Shown here one piece after another: positions 7,759-14,743 of a stretch of 42,712 nucleotides of DNA. The notes beneath the pieces are model-generated. The model was not told where the DNA came from. It searched no databases and was given only the letters and a program-made list of their open reading frames with translations. Location of the stretch: contig JAEOTX010000013.1 in the NCBI GenBank assembly GCA_016839605.1, positions 1 through 42,712 on the forward strand, read 5' to 3'. Position 1 is the first letter of the stretch, and each line of letters begins with the position of its first letter. The DNA is from Candidatus Thorarchaeota archaeon. Its GTDB lineage: Archaea; Asgardarchaeota; Thorarchaeia; Thorarchaeales; Thorarchaeaceae. A program made the position numbers and the translations under genes.

Positions 7759-8958
7759 CTACCTTCCCATTATTCTCCGAAGTCTGTCATTGTTCTTCTT
7801 TGCCCTCAACAGTCTCGTGAGTCGATCCTCTGGTGTTCCTTTCATCAAGAATGGATACTCGCTTAGATATTCAAGGTCCTTTGAAGACAAAGGTAGACTC
7901 GAATTGAGTGCCTCTATCACTCTTTGAGTTTCAGCGTAGTTCTCTCCAACAGCTAAGAGATAGAGTTGGTCCAGAAACTCGTCAGGATATTCAGTTTCTA
8001 CGGAACTAATGCTGGGGACTTTCAATCCTTGAATTCGGGTTACCATGTGCTCAAATGCCCGCTTTCTTCCCACAGGGAGAACTCCGCTATCAGCAATCAT
8101 CTGCTCCAGCTTTTCTCGAGGGATTTGACCTTCCTCTTGCTTCTGGCATAAGACTAGAGAAACGGCAAGGTGCTGTGTTTCGCTAAAACTCCATCCTTCA
8201 CTGAGTTCTGCAGCGTCTGTTGGACTGAGGTCCTCTCTGTCCTTGAAGGCGGCCTCAAAGAGGCGAACTCGGTCATCTAAGGTAGCAGATTCTGAGACGA
8301 ATGTATGATTGAAGACAGACAAGAGTTCAGCATCCATTAGTTGCGGCGTTGATGTAGAAGCTACAAGAAGCACCTCATCATTGACCCAACTGGTTCCTTC
8401 TGCTTCAATTCCTAGCAAAGCTGATTCTCGGCTCTGTGCGGGAGCAATATACTCAATTTTCTCAAGGTATAGAATTGAAGGGGCATTCCTCTTTGCAAAT
8501 TCGAACCAGAAACTAATGGATTCTCGTGTGCTATCAGGCCGTCCAAGAACTCTCTCCATTCTGGGACGCACAATATTGATTGGAATTTCCAGAGAGAGAT
8601 ATTGCACAAAAGCCTCAAAATCAGTGCCCACTCCACCAATCAATAGCACCCTTCCGCCAAAACTTAGGCCTTTCAACCGTAAATCGTCGCCGATCTTAGC
8701 TAATCGGATTATTGACTCATGGAAAGACTTGGCATTCTCTCTGACTGAATATTGGCCCAGACGGTCAGCATCTAGATCCTCGGGCCTTGACAGAATGACA
8801 GTGTCTGCGTAGATATCATCTTCTCCCACAGTATTACCTCTCCGGCAGGCTTGCCAGACCTGACAATTTCTGCAAATAATGTCTTCGAAGTCAACATGAT
8901 TCCGCGCCGTCCCATCGCGCTTATACGCAAGGATTAAGGCATGTCTTGCGACATCCAT
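7759..8958 (-). CDS. Degenerate AAA-type protein heading the SMC operon
   Basis: The 399-residue protein has an AAA-like core: LLIGGVGTDFEA (about 105-116) sits where Walker A (GPPGTGKT) is expected, and PSILYLEKIEYIAP (about 164-177) where Walker B (PSIIFIDEID) is expected. The P-loop Lys-Thr and the Walker B Asp-Glu are both gone, so ATP hydrolysis is unlikely. Residues 29-38 carry Cys29-x2-Cys32-x5-Cys38, a possible metal or Fe-S site. A helical C-terminal half follows. It is the first gene of the SMC operon, 13 nt before smc, and its start codon is only 11 nt from the divergent MoxR gene. I know no named family. A regulatory or adaptor role toward the SMC complex or the MoxR ATPase is inference. 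Confidence 0.7.
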   Translation of the reverse strand: MDVARHALILAYKRDGTARNHVDFEDIICRNCQVWQACRRGNTVGEDDIYADTVILSRPEDLDADRLGQYSVRENAKSFHESIIRLAKIGDDLRLKGLSFGGRVLLIGGVGTDFEAFVQYLSLEIPINIVRPRMERVLGRPDSTRESISFWFEFAKRNAPSILYLEKIEYIAPAQSRESALLGIEAEGTSWVNDEVLLVASTSTPQLMDAELLSVFNHTFVSESATLDDRVRLFEAAFKDREDLSPTDAAELSEGWSFSETQHLAVSLVLCQKQEEGQIPREKLEQMIADSGVLPVGRKRAFEHMVTRIQGLKVPSISSVETEYPDEFLDQLYLLAVGENYAETQRVIEALNSSLPLSSKDLEYLSEYPFLMKGTPEDRLTRLLRAKKNNDRLRRIMGR

Positions 8959-8969
8959 CTTGATTCGTC
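8959..8969. promoter_or_regulatory. 11-nt divergent gap between two AAA genes
   Basis: Only 11 nt separate the two start codons (ATG at 8958 on minus, ATG at 8970 on plus). Each promoter must therefore lie inside the opposite coding sequence. A CTTATACG box at about 8919-8926 could serve the plus gene, and CTTTATCA (reverse strand, about 8997-9004) the minus gene. Expression of the two operons would be physically interlocked. The boxes are weak pattern matches. Confidence 0.35.
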
Positions 8970-10682
8970 ATGAGCACCACGACAAGTAGCCTCCGTGATA
9001 AAGTCTGGAATGCGATTACAACTGTTGAGAGTCGAGGTCTCTTCGTTCATTCCACAGATCTCCCCATTCGGTTCAAGGAGAGAACACGGACTAGTGACAA
9101 GGTAGTAACACGACGTATACCTCAGATTGTTGGTGCCTGCGTTCTTAACACACTCGTGCCTCGTTCTGCAATGCTACTAGTGGGCGGACATGGAGGCGGC
9201 AAGACAACGCTAGTCAAACTTCTTGGGAGGATGATGACCGGGAAGAGTCTAGATGAGATCGATGATGGTATGCTCAGAGGCCACCCACAGCTTACTGAGG
9301 AAAAGATGGTGGCTACTCTTCGTCCTGGACCGCTCATGAAAGACGGTGTAGAGGTAGTAGTTTGGAGGAAGTTCGTGACAGGCTTTTGGAAGATGATTGA
9401 TGAGGTCAATAGGCTAACACCGCATGCCCAGAATATTCTCCTATCGATGCTCGCTGAAGGTGAGCTAAAATACTACGATGAGGTCAAGAAGTGTGAGGAG
9501 TATTGTCTATTCGCCACTCTCAACCCATCTGATGCTGGAACCTTTGATTTGGCTCCTCCTTTTCTGGATAGGTTCGGCATCGCTGTCCCCATAACTATGC
9601 CAACTATCAATGATCTTGAACTTATTCTCACAACACGAGACGAACGACTCTTTGGATATGATGAGTTGTGGCAGGTCCCAGCTATTCTCAGTGAAGAAGA
9701 CCTTCTCACAATCTGGAATCTAGCTGATAAGGTGCCTGTTTCAGCCAGAGCATCAGAATACATGCGCTCGTTGGTAAGGGAGTTTGGCGCTTGCATTCGC
9801 ACAGATAAGAGTCAGACTCATGAGCTAACTGTCGAAACTGGTCTGTGTGATGGCTGTCATTTCAATACAGCAAAGAGTGTCTGCAACAAGGTCATTATCC
9901 CTCTTAGTGTGCGAGCTGTGAAAGATCTAAATCGGTATACAAAGGCTGCGGCTTGGCTAGTTGGTGCTGGTGAGGTGGGTGTCGAGATAGTGAAATCACT
10001 AGCGCCACTTGTATTCTGGCATAGAACGCGTTTTACAGGTGACGAAATGGAACGGTCTCCTTTCTACGGTGATCGGTTCGCTTTCGCAAGTCAACTGGTA
10101 GAGCTTGCATCAACTAGGTTTGCTCAGCGAGAGGCAGCAATAGAGCTCATGGAGAAACTGAGGACTGGAACTGCTGATAAGGAGGCTCTCGATGAGCTTA
10201 AGGAAATGGGCAAGAGCGACCTCCTAGTCAAGATTGACTATGTGAACTTCGCAAAAGAGCTCAAGAAGAAGCGGTATGTGAAAATGATTCAGAGCATAGA
10301 GAAGGGTGTCAAAGACAAGGATGTGAGCAAGCTAACCGAAGTACACCTTGAGTTAATGAAAGACACTGACTTTCCCAACAGGAGTGTTCTGCTGAATAAG
10401 GTATCAGAATCTCTCCATAGACTTACGCTTTCCCAGTTCACCCTCACATTTGAACAATGGCAGGATCTTTGGACTGTAATCAGTCTGCGATATCCCCCAA
10501 TGACGCCCATTTTGAAAGAAACCCTTACACCCCCTAAGCGAAAGGTTGTTCGCACAGATGGACTCACTTTAGTCATCTATGTCACTGGGGATACCCCAGA
10601 ATCATCAGTCTTTCTCGAGATTTCGGGTGGTACTGACGCTTTAGAAATGAAAAAGGAGATTGAGTCAAACCTTAGCGAATAG
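8970..10682 (+). CDS. MoxR-type AAA ATPase with a four-cysteine cluster
   Basis: The protein is 570 residues. Walker A is GGHGGGKT (72-79), Walker B FWKMIDEVNR (139-148), sensor 1 FATLNPSD (181-188) and an arginine-containing FLDRF near 198-202: a complete MoxR-family AAA+ core. Cys275, Cys293, Cys296 and Cys305 (C-x17-C-x2-C-x8-C) in the helical lid region could bind zinc or an Fe-S cluster. A C-terminal extension of about 200 mostly helical residues has no family I recognise. MoxR ATPases act as chaperones that insert cofactors or remodel partners, almost always with a VWA protein, and the next gene, 14 nt downstream, encodes one. Start ATG 8970 lacks a strong ribosome site; the transcript may be leaderless or nearly so. 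Confidence 0.85.
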   Translation: MSTTTSSLRDKVWNAITTVESRGLFVHSTDLPIRFKERTRTSDKVVTRRIPQIVGACVLNTLVPRSAMLLVGGHGGGKTTLVKLLGRMMTGKSLDEIDDGMLRGHPQLTEEKMVATLRPGPLMKDGVEVVVWRKFVTGFWKMIDEVNRLTPHAQNILLSMLAEGELKYYDEVKKCEEYCLFATLNPSDAGTFDLAPPFLDRFGIAVPITMPTINDLELILTTRDERLFGYDELWQVPAILSEEDLLTIWNLADKVPVSARASEYMRSLVREFGACIRTDKSQTHELTVETGLCDGCHFNTAKSVCNKVIIPLSVRAVKDLNRYTKAAAWLVGAGEVGVEIVKSLAPLVFWHRTRFTGDEMERSPFYGDRFAFASQLVELASTRFAQREAAIELMEKLRTGTADKEALDELKEMGKSDLLVKIDYVNFAKELKKKRYVKMIQSIEKGVKDKDVSKLTEVHLELMKDTDFPNRSVLLNKVSESLHRLTLSQFTLTFEQWQDLWTVISLRYPPMTPILKETLTPPKRKVVRTDGLTLVIYVTGDTPESSVFLEISGGTDALEMKKEIESNLSE

Positions 10683-10696
10683 GAGATTGCAGATAG

Positions 10697-12415
10697 TTGA
10701 CGGAAGCTCGTAGCTTGAGCAGAGGCGAATCATTGGGTCAGGTGGCCCGCCGCGCATGGGAAAGCGCTCTTTCAGACTTCTACTATCCACCGTTGCCTGA
10801 CGTTCACGTGGAACACATTGAGAATGCTAGCAGCTACTTCTATATTGAAACGGATGACTGGACTGTTCATCTCAACACTGCTGGTGTCCCACCACATCTT
10901 GATATGAACGAAGCAGAGCCCTATCTAAGGTCAGTCTGTCATCATGAGATTCAACACTACTTGGTCTGCCCCTATGATGCAGTGATGAATGGAATGATGT
11001 TTGCTGCAGCAAGACGTCATGTAAGCGACTCAACTGCATTGTTTGTGTGTAACCTGTTTGCTGACCTTGTAGTTGATTCTGCACTTCTTAAGAGATACAC
11101 CCGAATCACTCATTCTCGAATCACATCGAACATCTTTGGCTCTTCAATGATGGGCGAATCTCATAGTCCCCTGTGGCTATTGATTGTGTCCTGTTACAGA
11201 GCAATGTGGGGTTTTCCACTGCCATCAACCGTCAGTATAGACGAGGATACATACCAGGCTGCAGAGTGCATAATATCGATTAGCCGCAAATACATTGACA
11301 ATGAGAGAAGATGGCCAAAGGCTGTTGAGGAGATTGCAAAGATTGTAGCTGAATGGCAGCCTGATCCTGAAGAGCCCCTTGCAGGCTGCGGAGGACCTGC
11401 TGAGCCAGGTGAAGGAACAGATCCAGGAGCTGTTCTTATTCCTCTGGATGTGGATGCAGTAATGGGAAATCCTGTCGAGATCCGAAATGGTGATCGTGCG
11501 AAACGATGCATGACTGATACTGAGGACGAGGACCTCGAGAAGGAAATGGAGCGGCTAGCGGTTGAGGTGGAGCAAAGGGGTGGGGACCTCAGAGATTTGG
11601 AAGCTGTCTATCTGGTTGCTGGAATTGGTTCGAAACGGAAGCAATGGATTAGGTTCTGGTACAGGGCAAAGGTCCGCGGCCTCCTGAGGTTTGATGTGCG
11701 AGAGAGGAGAATTGCGGGCTCCACACCACTATCCATCCAAGTATGGCGCTTAGGAGATCCCCTTGAAGAGCTTGATGTTGTGCAAAGCCTACAAGCCTTT
11801 CCGATCCTAGTACCCAATATGTCTACTAGGCGTTGGTTCAAGACAGAGATGTATGGGGAGTTTGAATCTGAATCTCTTCCTGATCTGTTACTTGTGATTG
11901 ACTCCAGCGGCTCCATGACATGGTCGATGCGTGGCAAGACCGTATCTGGGCCATATCATACTGCGTTGGTTTCTGCATTTGCTGCAATGGATGTAGCGTT
12001 AAGAAAAGGGAGTAGAGTTGCGGCTATCAACTTCTCTGATGGCACTCGTGTATGTGAATGGACGAGAGAACGCTCAACCGTTGAGAAAATACTTCTTGCA
12101 TATCAGGGTGGAGGTACAGTTGGACCGATTAGGAAGATTTCAGATGCTTGTGATTCAGCTGGTTCAGGAGTAATGGTCCTCCTGATAACTGATGCAGAGA
12201 TAGCAAATTGGGGCCGTCTTGTCAAATCTATCGCCAAACTGACTCGTAGAGGACACAAGTATTTCATGTTTCATATGGAGTCGCCCGGTTATGAGATGGA
12301 AGACTCTATTCACGGTGCTCTTACTAAAGCGGGAGCTCATGCTATTCCGGTTGAGTCCGTGAAAGACTTGCCTGGTCTGGTCGTGAGAGAGGTTCGAAGA
12401 GTTTATGGGTTATAG
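10697..12415 (+). CDS. Zincin (HExxH) + VWA protein, MoxR partner
   Basis: The 572-residue protein starts at TTG 10697, with AGGAGA 10 nt upstream overlapping the MoxR stop region. Residues 83-87 are HEIQH, the HExxH zinc-peptidase motif, and Asp123 in NLFADLVVDS is a possible third ligand. A charged linker (about 220-300) leads to a C-terminal VWA domain with a full MIDAS start DSSGS (402-406) and a later LLITDAE strand. This order resembles COG3864/DUF2201 proteins, predicted metallopeptidases fused to VWA-like domains that are paired with MoxR ATPases. The metal-dependent VWA likely binds a client and the AAA ring remodels it. Whether the zincin cuts is unknown. The stop is followed by a T-rich stretch and a convergent gene. 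Confidence 0.82.
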   Translation: MTEARSLSRGESLGQVARRAWESALSDFYYPPLPDVHVEHIENASSYFYIETDDWTVHLNTAGVPPHLDMNEAEPYLRSVCHHEIQHYLVCPYDAVMNGMMFAAARRHVSDSTALFVCNLFADLVVDSALLKRYTRITHSRITSNIFGSSMMGESHSPLWLLIVSCYRAMWGFPLPSTVSIDEDTYQAAECIISISRKYIDNERRWPKAVEEIAKIVAEWQPDPEEPLAGCGGPAEPGEGTDPGAVLIPLDVDAVMGNPVEIRNGDRAKRCMTDTEDEDLEKEMERLAVEVEQRGGDLRDLEAVYLVAGIGSKRKQWIRFWYRAKVRGLLRFDVRERRIAGSTPLSIQVWRLGDPLEELDVVQSLQAFPILVPNMSTRRWFKTEMYGEFESESLPDLLLVIDSSGSMTWSMRGKTVSGPYHTALVSAFAAMDVALRKGSRVAAINFSDGTRVCEWTRERSTVEKILLAYQGGGTVGPIRKISDACDSAGSGVMVLLITDAEIANWGRLVKSIAKLTRRGHKYFMFHMESPGYEMEDSIHGALTKAGAHAIPVESVKDLPGLVVREVRRVYGL

Positions 12416-12423
12416 CTTAGGAT

Positions 12424-12440
12424 TTCATTCTTCTTCTTTT
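12424..12440 (+). terminator. T-rich tract after the MoxR-VWA operon
   Basis: Directly after the VWA stop codon the plus strand is rich in T (TTCATTCTTCTTCTTTTTC). T-tracts are the usual archaeal intrinsic termination signal. It also encodes the acidic C-terminus of the convergent NfnB gene, so the base bias has a second explanation. Confidence 0.3.
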
Positions 12441-13867
12441 TCTGATGTCGGCTGTGGAAGACCCAGCAGCTCTGCATGAATTGAGCGTGCAGCTATTCTT
12501 CCTGCACCCATCGCTTCAATCACTGTGGCGGAGCCAGTCACGATATCTCCACCTGCCCAAACTTTCGAAATGTTTGTGCGATTGTTCTCATCAACAACAA
12601 TGTAACCCCATTTGTTGAGGTCAAGATCTGGCATTGTCTTGGTCAGTAATGGGTTGGCACCTGCACCGATAGAGATGATGACCTGATCACACTCAAATTC
12701 GAAGTTAGACCCCCCGATGGGTATAGGTCTACGTCTGCCACTCGCATCAGGCTCGCCAAGTTCCATGCGGATGCACTCCATTCCGGAAACCTTTCCATCC
12801 TTACCCAGTATTTTCACAGGGTTGGACAAAAGCTGGAACACAATGCCTTCTTCATCAGCATGATGGACTTCTTCTCCTCTTGCTGGTAGTTGTTCCCGTG
12901 CCCGTCTATAGACGATTGTGACCTTCGCACCTAGCCGCTTAGCTGTTCTTGCAGCATCCATTGCAACGTTCCCGCCACCAACAACACAGACGTGCTTTCC
13001 TTGAGGAAGGGGTGAGTCATAATCTGGAAACAGGTACCCCTTCATGAGATTGGACCTAGTGAGATACTCGTTTGCAGACAAGACCCCGTTGAGTTCTTCT
13101 CCTTCAATTCTCATGAACCAAGGAAGACCCGCACCTACCCCAATATAGACCGCATCAAATTCCTCAAGGATTTCATCCATCGTAATGGTCATTCCGGCAA
13201 CTACGTTCAACTCAAAGTTGACTCCTTGCTGGACTAGGTAGTCTACCTCTGCCGCAACAATTTCCTTAGGGAGTCGAAATTCAGGGATTCCATAAACAAG
13301 GACGCCGCCAGCTTCATGGAGTGCTTCAAATACTGTGACTGCATGACCTTGGAGGATGAGGTCTCCTGCTACAGTCAGACCTGAGGGTCCGGATCCAATT
13401 ATTGCTACTTTCTTCCCAGTTGGTTTGGGCTTAGGTGGAATCTCAACCAGATTGTTGTTCCTCTCATAGTCAGCCACAAAACGCTCTAGTGCTCCAATAG
13501 AGACTCCTCCATATTTCTTGAATAGAGTGCAGTCTCCCTCACATTGAGTTTCCTGCGGGCATACTCGTCCAGTGACTGCCGGAAGAACATTCGTTTCCTT
13601 GATTAGTTTGGCTGCTTCTCCAAATTTCCCTTCGCCAACCAGTTTGATGAATTCAGGTATTTGGACAGCAACAGGGCATCCGTGAACACAGGGTTGCTTT
13701 CTGCAATCAAGGCATCTTTTAGCCTCTTCCATAGCCTGTTCAGGGGTAAGCCCCAATGGGACCTCCTCGAAGTTTGCTGCACGTGCTGAAGGGTTCTGCT
13801 CAGGCATTTTGGCTCTGGGGATGGCCATTCGTTCCTTGGGTGTGAGTCCATCTTTCCTCTTGCTCAC
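12425..13867 (-). CDS. nfnB: NfnB-like NADPH/flavin subunit (GltD family)
   Basis: The 480-residue protein belongs to the glutamate-synthase small-subunit family. The N-terminal Cys-rich part (CLDCRKQPCVHGCPV, then CPQETQCEGDC) binds two [4Fe-4S] clusters. GSGPSGLTVAGDL is the FAD dinucleotide fold, GGGNVAMDAARTA the NAD(P) fold, and a C-terminal GGDIVTGSATVIEAMGAG segment binds FAD again. In Nfn this subunit holds the FAD that splits electron pairs from NADPH. GTG 13867 abuts the TAA of nfnA, with GGAGG upstream. No glutamate synthase large subunit is nearby, and the four preceding genes are redox subunits, so a role in amination is unlikely. Confidence 0.88.
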   Translation of the reverse strand: MSKRKDGLTPKERMAIPRAKMPEQNPSARAANFEEVPLGLTPEQAMEEAKRCLDCRKQPCVHGCPVAVQIPEFIKLVGEGKFGEAAKLIKETNVLPAVTGRVCPQETQCEGDCTLFKKYGGVSIGALERFVADYERNNNLVEIPPKPKPTGKKVAIIGSGPSGLTVAGDLILQGHAVTVFEALHEAGGVLVYGIPEFRLPKEIVAAEVDYLVQQGVNFELNVVAGMTITMDEILEEFDAVYIGVGAGLPWFMRIEGEELNGVLSANEYLTRSNLMKGYLFPDYDSPLPQGKHVCVVGGGNVAMDAARTAKRLGAKVTIVYRRAREQLPARGEEVHHADEEGIVFQLLSNPVKILGKDGKVSGMECIRMELGEPDASGRRRPIPIGGSNFEFECDQVIISIGAGANPLLTKTMPDLDLNKWGYIVVDENNRTNISKVWAGGDIVTGSATVIEAMGAGRIAARSIHAELLGLPQPTSEKEEE

Positions 13868-14743
13868 TTAGGCCCCCTCCTTGCGATTCTTTGCACATTT
13901 ATTCACAGCGCCATCCATCTGGGTTCTGTAGAATTGGTATGCCATGTTTTCTTCTGCAACGTACGCATGTTTTCGAGCAAAGACCATGTCCCAGTTCACT
14001 TTGTGACCATCAAAATCTGGACCATCGACACAGGCGAACTTCGTATTGCCATCTACTTCCACCCTACAGATTCCGCACATGCCAGTTCCATCCACCATCA
14101 ACGTGTTCATGGCTACAATAGTAGGGATGTTGTGCTCCTTGGTGCCCCTTGAGGAAACCATCATCATGTATGTACAACCGATGAAATGGGCATAGTCGAT
14201 TTTGCCCTCCTTCTCTAGGATATATGGCAACGCTTCAGGAACATGTCCCCTGAGGCCTCTGGACCCATCAGCCGTTACAATGTATAATTCGTCAACTACT
14301 TCTCGCAGCTTCTCCTCATTATAGACGATATAGGTGGTGCGTGCCTCAAACAGCCCGATGACTCTATTGCCTGCCTCTTTGAATGCCTTTGCCAAAGGAT
14401 AGATGGCACCAAGGCCATAACATCCGCCACCTAAAAGGACAGTTCCGAATTTCTCAATCTTTGATGGTCTTCCTAGTGGTCCAACTAATGTATGAATAAC
14501 ATTGCCTGGTTTCATACGAGTGAGTTTCATTGTAGAAACCCCGGCTTCCTGATAGAAGATGGTGATAGTGCCATCCTCTGGGGACCAATCAGAGAGTGTG
14601 AACGGAATTCTCTCGCCGACCTCATCAGGTATTATTATGACGAACTGACCAGGCTTGGCTCGCTTGGCTATCACTGGCGCAGACAGAACAAGCCTATGCA
14701 CGTTAGGCACTACTTCTTCATTGATTATGATCTCCCCCTTCAT
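13868..14743 (-). CDS. nfnA: NfnA-like ferredoxin-NADP reductase subunit (SudA type)
   Basis: The 291-residue protein has a ferredoxin-reductase fold: an N-terminal FAD barrel (PGQFVIIIP, RIPFTLSDW) and a nucleotide domain (GTVLLGGGCYGLGAIYPLAKA). A C-terminal [2Fe-2S] site has Asp and Cys ligands (MCGICRVEVDG ... FACVDGPDFDGH). This matches NfnA / sulfide dehydrogenase beta / the DHOD electron-transfer subunit; in Nfn it reacts with NAD(H). ATG 14743 overlaps the upstream TGA as ATGA and has GGAGGTGG 7 nt before it. It is always coupled to NfnB; here both follow Nuo-like genes. Confidence 0.88.
   Translation of the reverse strand: MKGEIIINEEVVPNVHRLVLSAPVIAKRAKPGQFVIIIPDEVGERIPFTLSDWSPEDGTITIFYQEAGVSTMKLTRMKPGNVIHTLVGPLGRPSKIEKFGTVLLGGGCYGLGAIYPLAKAFKEAGNRVIGLFEARTTYIVYNEEKLREVVDELYIVTADGSRGLRGHVPEALPYILEKEGKIDYAHFIGCTYMMMVSSRGTKEHNIPTIVAMNTLMVDGTGMCGICRVEVDGNTKFACVDGPDFDGHKVNWDMVFARKHAYVAEENMAYQFYRTQMDGAVNKCAKNRKEGA

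Noticed and set aside
8309..8812. 167-codon plus-strand frame opposite the degenerate AAA gene
   Set aside because: No domain pattern or ribosome site; the minus-strand frame has the AAA pattern and operon context.
12425..14743. Glutamate synthase small subunit / dihydroorotate dehydrogenase electron-transfer annotation
   Set aside because: No large subunit or PyrD nearby; the NfnAB pairing and Nuo-like operon fit better.
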